Shown one piece after another: positions 33,184-43,760 of a DNA stretch of 64,000 bases. A program made the position numbers and the translations under genes. Position 1 is the stretch's first letter, and each line of letters opens with the position of its first letter. The notes below the pieces were generated by a model. It saw nothing but the letters and a program-made list of their open reading frames with translations. It was not told the DNA's origin and made no database searches. This DNA comes from Amylostereum areolatum (taxonomy: Eukaryota; Basidiomycota; Agaricomycetes; Russulales; Stereaceae): the NCBI GenBank assembly GCA_012932865.1, contig SAXG01000022.1:248001-312000 (forward strand), in the 5' to 3' direction.

Positions 33184-34349
33184 CTACTTGGGGATTTGAG
33201 CCGTCAATTTTCGCGCCTGAGAGCGTAACCTGGCGGGACAAGATATAATCAGCAAAGAAGAAAGATACACAACGCGTGAGGACTTACACTCGGGAGCTCC
33301 CTGGAGATGCTGAGCCTAGACGACGCGGTGTACGAGGTAGGGGCGAGGGGGGCCTGGAAAAGGCATCCTCAAAGCAAACATTGACCGGGTCGAACACGGG
33401 AAGCTTCTCCGATTTCTGCTCGTCGGAGGGAACACCGAACATGCGGCGAATGCGACCATATTCGGGTGCTTCGTCAAAACCGAGGCTCCGCGCGTGCGAC
33501 AGGAAAGTAGCGTATACCGGAGGGAGGCCACAACACAGTGTCTCCGGGGAGAGTGAGCGTTTCACGGCAGCAATTTTTTCGTCGCCTTTCATTTTCTGCC
33601 ACGGAAGAGAGCCGTGAGCAAAGTAGATCAAGACGTACGCGAGGGATTTCAGGTCGTCGCGACGGGATTGTTCTATGCCTGAATGCGCGTTGATTGATGC
33701 CCAGCGTGGTGTTCCAATAAGCTCCTTGGTATGGTTAAACGGTATGTGTCGACCCGAGTCGGGATCAATGTAGCGATGAGCAAGACCAAAATCGATGAGG
33801 AAGACGCGCATTGATTCTTCTTCGAGCCCGAACAGGAAGTTCAATGGTTTGATGTCACGATGAATGTAGCCGCGAGAGTGTAGAGATTCCAGGTGAGATA
33901 TCTGAGCGGGGACAGCAGTAAGTTAACAGAAAGGAAGAGATGAGTGTTTTCACGTACCATCTGGTTTGCAAGAACTGCCACAGTCTTCAGAGAAAGAGTC
34001 CGAGAACAGTCTTGGAACCTCTCCTCGAGAGACGGTCTAAGAAGCTCGAGCACCAGCGCATCGTATGCGTCCTCTGTACCGAACCAGTATACACGAGGTA
34101 TACCAGGGGTGCCGACGATATCTCTATAGATGGCGATTTCGCGCTCGAGACTGGAAAACCTGCGGGTGGCCTCGACCTTGATTGCGACACGGGTCTTCGA
34201 AAAAATGTCGAGACCTTCGTGAACCTCCCCTGAAGCGCTAATGAGGACACTGGCAGAAGTTAATATATAGATAACGTACCAAAAGATCCTGCTCCGATCA
34301 CTTTCCACAGCCGAAATCTCCCTCCGACTCGCTTCAAATCAGCAACCAT
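33184..34349 (-). CDS. Casein kinase 1-like protein kinase
   Basis: Ser/Thr kinase of the CK1 family, 333 residues in four exons: 34349-34280, 34229-33958, 33901-33288 and 33229-33184. The introns are 50, 56 and 58 nt with GT..AG. The coding sum (1002 nt) is a clean frame. Gly-rich loop GAGSFG is at residues 19-24, the ATP lysine (VAIK) at 41, catalytic HRDIKP at 128-133 and DFG at 151-153. GIEQSRRDDL is the CK1 signature in place of APE. Unlike most CK1 proteins it has LNFLFG and GTPRWASINAH variants. It looks intact and ends 54 bp from the Ty3 copy 1 LTR. Confidence 0.88.
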
Positions 34350-34946
34350 CTTTCAGGACTATTGTACAAACAGCTGCTTGTGATTAGTACGGGAAGGCTG
34401 CAGAGATTTAGGAGAAAAACGCACACGGGGGACAACGGAGTAAGTAGGGAAAACCAAGCCAGCGAGCAGTTAGTGGGAAACAGTGTTGACCAGACGGACT
34501 GCTGCCTGTTGCTGGCATTGAACCAACATTCTCACGATCACATGTAGAGCGGAAGCTTGAGGATGAACAAGTCAAAAAATCTCGGTCGCTCAGCAATAGA
34601 TTCTTAGAGCAGAGTTCACAACATAAGCATATAATACAAACAAAATTTTTGTACAGAGCACCAGTACAGAATAAGTACCACCTCGACAAGGTTCATCATG
34701 CATACCACCCCGGGCCCGTCACAGTCCTATAGATGCACAGCCGCACGATGAGCGGCTTGGTCCCCGACATCCGCAACACAATATCGTCACTGTAGGCACG
34801 TCGATGTGGCTCTGCAACGCAATGATTATCTGAGAAATCAACTGTGAAGCACCTTGGAACGGAAATACAATATCCCCACCTTTCGTCAGTACGAGCAGCG
34901 TCTCGATGACCGAAGGCGAGAGTGTTTGTACAGGCGTGTTTGACAG
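34350..34946. other. Spacer between the CK1 gene and the SEC31 copy
   Basis: The CK1 promoter side lies at 34350-34600. The rest shows short open stretches on the minus strand (about 34700-34900) that may be exon-like, but I recognise no protein and no complete gene. The expected C-terminal solenoid of SEC31 is not here. Confidence 0.4.
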
Positions 34947-37900
34947 GCGTGAGGAGGAGGAACACCGCCAGGACCAGGTGGCGAGGGGGCGGCGCCCGGT
35001 GGAGGCGTAGCGCGAGCATAAGGACCCGGAGGGGGAGGCCCCGAAACGTGTCCGCGCTGAGGAGGGGCGTACGCGGTAACCGGTGGCTGGCGCGGAGGCA
35101 TCTGTTGTCCTGGAAGTCCCATGTTGCTCTGTGGTGGCACCTGGTAAGGACCGGGCTGGCCAGCTGGCGGGGGTGCGATCAATATCCTCTGGCCTCCAGG
35201 CGGTGGAGGAGGTTGCTGTCCACGAGCTGTGACCAACGCTGGGCGGGGAGGCGGTGGCATGGGAGCTGACGATTGTCCCCGACCAAGTACGTCGGACTTG
35301 CCACTCCAGGAGACGACGACGGGAAAGGCGAGGTGATGGCTCGGGGTACCGCGACGTTCAGTGGGGAGAGAAGGTGCGTCGTTCCAACCTCCACGGTCCT
35401 GACGTTTGGGGGGAGGTCCGAGGGGAGGAGCAGTGTTGCCCACGCCACTGAAAGGTTGAGGTGGCGGCGGCATCGTCGGCGGCTGGGGAGGACCGGCAAG
35501 GTGAGACGGAGGGAGCGGCGGGTTGTAACTGCTGTTCGCGCCATATGCGGAAGGCGCCGTAGGCTGGTAGGTTGGCCTGATGTTCTGCTGTGGAGGAGTA
35601 TACACCCCTCTCGCAGGGGGGACCGCAGGAGCCGCGGGCGCAAAAGTATCGTGTGGAGTTGCAGCTGGGGGAGCTGGTGCAGCTGGAGGGTGATGGATAG
35701 GAGCTCCGTAGGCACCGTAGGGGTTGGTGGTCGGAGCGAGGGGTGTGTTGCGCGCTGGAGCTGTTGGGACGGTAAAAACGATGGAGGTGGGGACTGCTGC
35801 AGCCAAGGGCCCTGCCAGCGACGAGGTCGCAGTAGGAACACGAGAAGCGCCCGCTGCGACGAACAACCATTCCCGACCGACAGCCAAGTTGAAACGAGAG
35901 CCGGACGAACCGCTGTATGCGGACAGCGTGAGGCTTAGGAAGGTGATGTCAAGAACGACCGACTAAGGAATGCATCCAATAGCCTTCTAAGTCGCGACAC
36001 AGGCAGTGGCTCAGAGGAAGGGGGAATCAGGGAACAAAGGGAGAACAGTACATTGCACTCTAAGCCGGTAAAGACTAGGAGGAAAGACTAAGGAACTAGA
36101 TACATGCAGGCCAGCTATATATACTAGGGAGGGGATGTGCACAGACCAAGGGGCACATCAGCGATGCCATCAAAGGGGATTGATCCACAGGTGTGAGATC
36201 AGATAGCGCGAGAAAGCAAGGAAAAAGCGGAGCAAAAGGGCGAACCGTGACAGGTGACCGCGTCCTGGATGAGGCCTTGCGTTGCCAGCAGGTCCGCATA
36301 CTCGAAGTAGCGATCATATAACCCGGCCAATTTGTACGCTCTGACGTTGGCCTCTTCACTCGACGCGGCACTTTGAAGGTCAGGGTCGACATATTTGGTG
36401 GCGGCACGAAACACGGTAACCTTCTCGATGAATTCTTGCAGGGCTTGCGCATGGGCGGTGTACTGGGAGACTCCATTTCGACCTTCGTCCGCAACGACGC
36501 ACGACTCCACTTCTGACAGTTCATCCACCCAGATATTCACAAGGCGCTCGAGACGGCCCGCCGCGAGATACGTCAACATCGCATTCTTGCGGAAGTAGTG
36601 GCCGTCGGCCCCCTCAGCCGCATTTGCGACACGGCTCTGGAACTCCAATCGCGAGCCAAGCTGTTTGGCCAAGTTGGAGAACCCATCCTGGGTGGCAAAT
36701 GTGCACAACACGACAAAGATCTCCTGCCATTCCCTCAGGTCGGCATTTTGGACGATGTCGGCGAGGTCGTTGGTCACAATGGACTGGAAAAGACGGAGGT
36801 AGGGAAGAGAGGTAGTGCAACGCTCGAAGTACGCCTTTTGGGTGCGTGCAAGGAGGTCAGGGCCACCCTTGACGGCCAGGAGGATGGCATTGGCGAATCG
36901 GTCCGAGGAGAGGCACAAGGAGACAGCGGACTGGAAGTCACCAACCACGAGAGCCTTGGTGACGAGACGATCGGTCTCAGACTCGTCGGAAGGATAGATG
37001 TGGAATGTGTTGCCTTTGAGCGTTTCCGAGGCTACGGAGGAGGGCCCAGATCCGATGGTGGCAGCGACGGACGAATCAAGGCCGTAGTTGGGGTGGGGAA
37101 CGACCTGGTCGCCTTCATTGCTCAAAGGCAAAAGACCCATGGTGCTGAAGAAGTCGGCGGCAGGCGTCCCAACCGTGTTGTCATTGCCGAACAGGCTGGG
37201 TGCAGTGGTGGTCGACTTTCCGTCGGGGATGGGCGCGGCATTGGTCGTATCGGACATCGCGCTCGCGCTAACCTCCGAAGGCGTCTGCTCGAATACGCTG
37301 ACAGTGCCTTCCACATCGTCGCTGATGCCCGGTTCCACAAAGGAAACCACGGGCTCGTGGCGCTTGGTGTCGATGGTGTCATCCTCGACCTGTTCGACAG
37401 GCGATTTTGGCGGAGTGGAGTCGTTGTCTTCCTGAGACGCCGTGTTGATCTTCTCGACGGCCTCCGCAACACGCAGGGTGATCTCGGCCTTGGAGAAACC
37501 CAGGAGGGTGACGAGCTCATCGCGCGAGTCGGCGCGGAAGAGACTCAGCAGAGCCTTCCAGCCAGCTGCGCTACTATCCCCGGCATTCTTAGCCTCCTTG
37601 CTCCGTTCCTCGGCCAGCCCAGGAAGGTCCTGGGCCTCTTGGGCATCCCTCAACCTTCCAGCACGTTCAACAATGTCCTCCTCCGTGATGACCTTGCGCA
37701 GATGGACGGCGCTGCTCTGGTTTTTGCCTTGGGCTGACGGAAGGTTGGAGACCGTGACCAGTTGGCCACCATAACCGAATGAAACGGACGTGGGGCAATG
37801 GAGCCACTTCGGTGGCTGCTTCAGCGACAACGTCGCCTGAGTCGTGCGTGTGAACCCAGGGTCGTCGAAAACATCCGCGCCGTTCGCTTGTGGAGCAGCA

Positions 37901-38870
37901 GTGAGCGGCGCACCAGGGGCGGGTTCATTTGTGGACTGGATGGAGTGGACGCCAACGGTACCGTCGAAGAATGCAGCAGCAAGAAGGTCAGGGTTGTGGG
38001 GGCACCATTGAACTTGGAATGCCCAGTTATCCGCGGAGGGGAGCTGTTGACAGTGTTTAGATAGGACATCAGATCAAGCATTGTCGACGGACATACCTCG
38101 CCAATGATCTCAGATGTTTGAGGATTCCAGCATAATGCACAGTTGTCCTTTCCACTGGACAGCAAGAGGTCCGGATCTTGCTTACACCAAGAAAGCGAGA
38201 GGACGCCCTTCTCGTGACCAGTGAGGATCTAGAGAAGACTGAGCAAGAGTCTTCTGACGTAGATCTATATCACAGACCTTCTCAGGAGCGCGGGCGTTGC
38301 GCAAATCCCAGACCATAATGACAGGAGAGGCATCATCTTCCGAGGACGTAACAAGTCGGGTAGCCTGAATGAGTTTATCATCAGAGATGACCAACTGCCG
38401 AGGTGAAGAGCGACGTACATTTTCGGGATGCCATGCGACATCACTTATGCCACGACAACCGCCAATGGCCATACCGTTGCCCTGCATGCTGCCAGCGATA
38501 GTTCCCGTGCCGCCACCATAAGCCAATGCAACAACTTCCCGCTTGCCGCGGAGATCCCATACGACAGTGTAGCCCGTGCTGCTTGAGGGCGAGAGGACGT
38601 GCGGGACTTGGTTATTCCAAGCCAAGGCGGTGATTTTGTCCAGCTTCGAGCTTCGAGCACCTGGCGAGTACGGTTTGCTCGGATCCTTGAGGTCCCAAAT
38701 GTATATCTATACGAACAACCGCAAAGATGAGATACGACCAATGCATGGCGCATAAGCAAGTATACCTTGCCATTAATGCTTCCCGAAGAGAAGATGTTTG
38801 CTTGGATAAGATTGGAGTTGGGGGGGCAAATGCGGTGGGTGTGTGTGCTGTTCTTGAGTGAATATGTCGG
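34947..38870 (-). pseudogene. SEC31: SEC31-like COPII coat gene copy, broken by a solo LTR
   Basis: SEC31 is the outer COPII coat subunit for ER-to-Golgi vesicles. WD40 part: [65 protein letters not shown]. Introns are 38765-38707, 38418-38365, 38277-38229 and 38096-38044. A long exon (38043-36253) holds the linker and ancestral coatomer element, and GGWNDAP in the Pro-rich part is a SEC31 hallmark. A 306-bp solo LTR (35947-36252, duplication GGTGA) interrupts codons for DAVT-FLSLT. The first WD repeats are degraded, and the C-terminal solenoid is missing. Most likely a duplicated, decaying copy. Confidence 0.8.
35947..36252. mobile_element. Solo LTR in SEC31
   Basis: A 306-bp LTR (TGTCAAGAACGACCG..ACCGTGACA) with an exact 5-bp duplication GGTGA (35942-35946 and 36253-36257). 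A near-identical copy with its own duplication is at 55922-56227. This LTR family differs from the 7.1-kb Ty3 elements, and no internal region is in the window. Confidence 0.9.
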
Positions 38871-39673
38871 GGAAGGATATATTCGAAGGTGGAGGACCGG
38901 AGTAGGGGGCGGAAATATTGTTGGAGAAAGGAAAAACAGTCTTGTTGACGAAGGAATGGAGGGTCGACAGACTCCGCGATGTGTTGAGCAACGCTAGGAG
39001 ATGGCAATAAATATGTAGTACTTTCAGTGGATTTGCCTTACTCACCTTTTCCGCCAGCATATCACATGTTCCTTGAGAGTGATTTCCTCCTCTCGAACAT
39101 ATCTTCCAACCCATCCCCCACATATGCCCCTTGCCTTTCTGCACCTTGATCTTTGTCCGAAACTCACAGAGCCGTCCTCCCGGCGATATTCTGTGAGCAG
39201 CGTAAGGTGAGGATCAACGCGTGTGGAGCATAGGTGATACAGCTGACATGGTACTCACCCTTTGAAATTTTGTGATTGATATTGTCTAGATGTGCTCCTG
39301 TGTGGACGTAGATTGTGTGGAGGGTGTTAAGGCGGAAGAAGGGTATGGAAGTGGACCGCGTGAACGTGCGACCGCTTGATGGTGCGTATCTCGGGCGCGC
39401 TCCTGCTGAGTACCTTCTAGATGAATCTAAGAGCGGCAAGATGCGATGGGGAAGGCTTTGTGGAAAGCAGTAGGACAATGTGGATGGAAGTTAAGAGATA
39501 CCACATAGGACTTAAGTCACACCAACGAACGATTGCCACGTGATTCACACCTGTTGCCAGTGATCACACAAAACATAAAATATGCATACGAAACATACGA
39601 AAGTACAGGTTGGTAACACATCGCGCTACAGTATCGTACATGCACAAGGGTCGTCAAAGATTGTAAGCTACAC
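38871..39673. other. Degenerate region between the SEC31 copy and the hAT remnant
   Basis: The SEC31 5' end should lie here. Only faint WD-repeat similarity (SLKNSTHTHRI.., about 38800-38860) remains. The rest has splice-like motifs but no protein I can name. The right part (39480-39673) may be the 3' flank of the hAT element. Confidence 0.35.
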
Positions 39674-41106
39674 CTAATGCAAAGGAGGCACCGGAGTCAA
39701 GTCGTGGTCATTGCCGAAGGAACTGAGGATCCGGTCAAGCAGCACATCCCGATCTGCTGCAGAAGACGCAGAAGAAAAACGACCTAGAAGGCCGGACCTG
39801 TCCCTTGGCGGAGCGGGCTTGAATTCCAGGTCTTTCTCGTTTGTCGCCCAACCGGTGGTGAAGTTGGTGTGGGGGTCGCTGTGTTCCCACCTGATAGAAA
39901 ACTTGGTCATCTGCAATGCCTCCATCAGTGCGGGTGCGATGCGATTCCTGCGCTTTGTATCAGCTTCAGCGCTTGAAGAGAACACGCGCTCGCTCGGGAC
40001 AGACGACGGCTGGATGGGAAGGTAATCCATCGCCACGGCATAGATTGTGGGCCATCTCGTCTGATTCGACTACAAGGAGAACTTCTGCATCAGACACGCG
40101 TTCAACATCTTTGTGAGAAGGTGCACATACCTTCCAATACGCGAGGAGATTAACTCCCATTCCTTCCGGTCGCGAGGTGAGATAGTCTTGCATCTCCTGC
40201 TCGACGGTCACACCACCATCGCCTGCGGCCTCCACTTGTTCTCCCATGATCATAGGGACGTCGATGCCTTCATCGGCGAGCATCTGGTGGAGGAAAGTGT
40301 ACGCGGGTGCATCATTGTCCGCAGGCGGTTGTGGCGGCGGCATGGTGGGAGTTGTGTCTTGGGGTTTAGAAGTGGCGCGATACTTCATAAGCTGCTGTAG
40401 GGAAATATATTAATATACTATGCATAACACGACACAAGAAAACGCGACGTACCAGCTGCCGTATGGTGTTCTCGGCCTCGGAGATGTAGTGCGCATCCCA
40501 CTGACTGCGAACCCACGAGAGCCGTAAGCCAGGATGGATGACTAGAATAGAAATAATAAGTATAACAGAGCCAAGAGGAGTACAACAGAGGTAAAGGCAC
40601 GTACACATGTTGATGACATAGGCCTTCGTCTTGTCCATATATCCGTAATACCGAGTGGCGTACTTCAAGCCGAGGTTGACGTACGGCCTCAGTTTCTTGT
40701 ACTTCAACCCGGTTGACTGCCATGCCACCAGGAAGAATTCAAAGGCGGGGATGGCGCCGGCGAGCGTGGGTACCTTCTTCTTCGACATGCTCGTCTGCAC
40801 GGAGTGGGGGGCCTTTTGAAGAGGTGAAAAAAAAACATATATTTCAGAAACTAGTACCAGATCTGCCAACGCAAGTAAAGCTGACTGACAGCTAACAGCA
40901 TGATGAAGTCATTGACGGAGTTCCAGTCCGCCTGAGTGAACCTCAGGCCCATCTCGTTATGCGGAGGCAACAAGAAAAACATGTCGAGAGCCTAAAGATA
41001 TCATAAGAAGTGTATATCAAAAAGCGGAAGTAGAGAAGATATTGACCGGGCGGAGGGAGCGGCAGCGCCTGGCCATGTGGTAGGTGGAGTCCCATCGCGT
41101 CGGAAC
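39674..41106 (-). pseudogene. hAT transposase, 5'-truncated
   Basis: C-terminal half of a hAT transposase. RRWDSTYHMARRCRSLRP-like text is at 41040-41106. Then come LRFTQADWNSVNDF, KYKKLRPYVNLGLKYATRYYGYMDKT (in two blocks) and W..QWDAHYISEAENTIRQL. The dimerisation domain reads MAMDYLPIQPSSVPSERVFS then NRIAPALMEALQMTKF. Short introns are present. The 5' part is cut at 41107 by Ty3 copy 2, and its other half was not found in the window. Confidence 0.8.
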
Positions 41107-41526
41107 TGTCACGGATCGCTCCATTTCTCTCTTCATTTGCAGACCTTGTACACACGACGCATCACGGCACATGACTTTCCTTCGCATCACATGCTCCAAC
41201 GACGTCATTGCCCGGACTTCCGAACGGTGTTCCGTATCCTTATCTATGACATCATTGCTCCGGACTTCCATCCTCCTCCCCATGACTCCTTTCTTATTGT
41301 TCCCCCCGCTCGCACCACTATCGCATCGCATCGCACCATCGTTCCCACTTGTATATAAGGACAGTATCCCTTTTCCCTTTTCCTCAGACTGTCCATCTCG
41401 TCATACGGTACTGTAGCGCACATTGCACTACCCTAGACCCCGGCACTCTCGAATCTATTTTCTTCTCGCTCCTCCCATCGTCGCGACTTAGGCAGTTCAT
41501 CGGTCTCATAAACTGCGTTTCTGACA
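41107..41526 (+). repeat. Copy 2 5' LTR
   Basis: 420 bp, TGTCACGGATCGC..CTGACA. It has a TATATAAG box at about 41352-41359. It differs clearly from the element's own 3' LTR (for example CTGCGTTTC versus CTGTGTTTC near the end). Confidence 0.85.
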
Positions 41527-42143
41527 CCTGGACAGTCTACCCCTACGCCTACCTCGCACCCCTCTCTCCATCTACCTCTGCCGTCTCTACGACGTTAAAA
41601 ACTCCCACCACGGACCTCCCGAACGCACCGGTCTTCCTCCCGTTCAACGGAAAGCCGATCACCCCCCGCGACGACGCACCACTCCCCTACCCTCGGTCCG
41701 ACGCTGTCACCGTCAACTGCCTCGTCCCCGTACAGAACCTCTGCAAGAAAGATCCCTGGACCGCGCACGGCCTCAACTTCCGCATCTTCGAGTGGAGGTG
41801 GCACAAGGATCACGGTACTGTCGTCCTCGCCCTATACGTCCGGATCACTACGTGCATCAACGTAGATCTCGAACGCCTTGAATTCACCCTCCACGCCCCC
41901 ACCTACCACACATACCTCATCCAGGACGCCCCCAATCCGATCCTCCAAACCAGTTTCACCTCCGTCTCCCAGTTTAACCGCCGGACCCCCGAATCCACCC
42001 TGCCACCAGTCCTCCGTCCCACCATCAAGGGTAAGACCCTTCGTCGCCGCCACCACGAACATAAGATCTGCCAGGCAGTAAAAGCCGGCTACCTCACCAA
42101 GAAACTCCTTGGCCGTCGCCCCATCGCGGCGGACTTCTTCTAG
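41349..42143 (+). CDS. Leader ORF of unknown function (copy 2)
   Basis: 264 codons, with about 206 in the internal region after the LTR. It is closed by TAG at 42141-42143. Frame 0 continues open past that stop into 42243-42521 and then gag. Contains LPFNGKPITPRDD and HEHKICQAVKAGYLTKKLLG. Basic C-terminus. No known retroelement domain. Conserved without change in copy 1. Confidence 0.5.
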   Translation: MYIRTVSLFPFPQTVHLVIRYCSAHCTTLDPGTLESIFFSLLPSSRLRQFIGLINCVSDTWTVYPYAYLAPLSPSTSAVSTTLKTPTTDLPNAPVFLPFNGKPITPRDDAPLPYPRSDAVTVNCLVPVQNLCKKDPWTAHGLNFRIFEWRWHKDHGTVVLALYVRITTCINVDLERLEFTLHAPTYHTYLIQDAPNPILQTSFTSVSQFNRRTPESTLPPVLRPTIKGKTLRRRHHEHKICQAVKAGYLTKKLLGRRPIAADFF

Positions 42144-42242
42144 ACCATCATCACGTCCTCCACAGCCCCTCGTCCCCCCACTCCAAACCTCCCCCCAGGC
42201 GTTTTTCGAGACTACTGTCCCGAAGAATATTATATCCTCACC

Positions 42243-42521
42243 TTGCAGCAGACTAAGGAATCTGTACGTTGGCTGCACGACGAACCAAACCGGCAACGTC
42301 GAGACTGGTACTTCGACGACCACGACGAACAACCCTACGTCGAAGAATCGGATTTTGCCACCGCTGCGGACGTTCTACAGCGCTTCCTGAACCCCCCTCC
42401 TACCAACCCGCCCCCACCCCGTCGACGCACTGTAATCGAAGTCCCAGAAGGGATCAACCACAACGACACAACTGGGAAGTGGTACGCCTATAGACGGAAC
42501 AAGAACGGAACCCCAGGATGA
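42243..42521 (+). CDS. Second leader segment in gag frame (copy 2)
   Basis: 92 codons, closed by TGA at 42519-42521. The frame is already open from 42144. It is followed by 71 more open codons (VEWQPTSFSPVQDHWSWHHN..) up to the gag ATG at 42735. Acidic and Trp-rich. See the finding on stop-separated frames. Confidence 0.5.
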   Translation: MQQTKESVRWLHDEPNRQRRDWYFDDHDEQPYVEESDFATAADVLQRFLNPPPTNPPPPRRRTVIEVPEGINHNDTTGKWYAYRRNKNGTPG

Positions 42522-42734
42522 TCAGTAGTTGAGTGGCAGCCCACTTCGTTCAGTCCCGTCCAAGATCACTGGTCGTGGCATCATAACCAGCAATTCCTCA
42601 CCCCCGCCGACTTCCTTGTCGCAAAACAAGTCGAGGACGAAGTTGAAGAAGCAGAAGAACACCGACGAGAAACCCTACACCGCCTTGATCAAGAACTCGC
42701 CCAATCCCTCACCGTCCCCCTCCCCTTCGACAAG

Positions 42735-43760
42735 ATGTCCGACGCCGAATCCAAACCTGCCGTCTCCAAGCGGGAGATCGGCCCCAAGCCAAAGCCATTC
42801 AAAGGCGATAGAGGTGACACCCTCCGGTTCTCCCTCGAGCTCCGTATGTTCCTACACGTTAACAAGGATGTTTATGCCACAGACGACGCCAAGATGATGC
42901 TCCTCCTCAGCCTGATGGAGGACGACATGGCGAAAGTCTGGGCCACGCATCGCCGCATGGAACTCTTCGCCGACGAAGACGAGAAGGAAGACGCTGAAAC
43001 CCCCGACCCCACGCCCCCAACACTCCACTATAGTTCCTACAAAGAGCTCTTCGAGAGGTTTGGCAAAGACTTCGTGCCTGTCGATCCGAAGATAGAGGCT
43101 CAGCGTAAGATCAACGAGCTCGCAATGACCACCCGGGACGTCACTGACTTTATCACCGAGTTTGAGATGCTGGCAACCATGTCAGCGTACGACGACGAGG
43201 CGCTAATCCACTTCTTCAAGAAGGGACTTCAGCGTGACCTCGGCAAGCAGGTGGCCCGGTCGTACCCATTCCCCACCAAACTCGCGGAGTGGAAGGAGCG
43301 CGCCCGCCGCATCAACCACCAGTGGCTCGAAGAGAACCCGGAGAGGAAGAGCAGTCAGTCCAAGGGGGCTGTCGCGCTCACCTCGAACGGTTCGACCAAC
43401 GACTCCTCGTCGCGCCGAGTCGGCGCCTTCACCAACACCTCGACCCGCCCTGCAAAGCTGACGGACGACGAGCCCGCAAAGATGATGCGCGAAGGCAAGT
43501 GCTTCATGTGTCGACAAGCCGGTCACGTCTCTCACGACTGCCCCAACCGCGACTCGAGCGCGCGACGGGTGGGCGCAGTAGAGACTGGGTCCAAGGCCCC
43601 CCCCCTGCCGACGAACACGGCTCCGTCCACTGCGAAAGCAGCTCCCAACCCATCCAAAACCATCGCGGCGATCACTCGCCAGCTGAAGGATCTGGACGCG
43701 GAAGGCAAGGAGCAGGCAGTAGCGCTGTTGAAGGACATCCTGGAATCGCAGGATTTTTGA
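42735..43760 (+). CDS. Ty3 gag, copy 2
   Basis: 341 residues with a gag core and CCHC knuckle (about 43500-43541). Ends GAT TTT TGA at 43752-43760. Pol opens in the -1 frame across the five-T run (43754-43758). Acidic/charged C-terminus (LKDLDAEGKEQAVALLKDIL). Confidence 0.9.
   Translation: MSDAESKPAVSKREIGPKPKPFKGDRGDTLRFSLELRMFLHVNKDVYATDDAKMMLLLSLMEDDMAKVWATHRRMELFADEDEKEDAETPDPTPPTLHYSSYKELFERFGKDFVPVDPKIEAQRKINELAMTTRDVTDFITEFEMLATMSAYDDEALIHFFKKGLQRDLGKQVARSYPFPTKLAEWKERARRINHQWLEENPERKSSQSKGAVALTSNGSTNDSSSRRVGAFTNTSTRPAKLTDDEPAKMMREGKCFMCRQAGHVSHDCPNRDSSARRVGAVETGSKAPPLPTNTAPSTAKAAPNPSKTIAAITRQLKDLDAEGKEQAVALLKDILESQDF

Noticed and set aside
34690..34946. Possible short exon-like frames downstream of the SEC31 copy
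   Set aside because: No recognisable domain and no consistent splice chain.
36598..37737. 379-codon plus-strand frame opposite the SEC31 exon
   Set aside because: Shadow of the real minus-strand coding sequence, which has clear SEC31 similarity.
39674..41106. Intact hAT transposase gene
   Set aside because: The 5' half is missing at the Ty3 junction and no partner is in the window.
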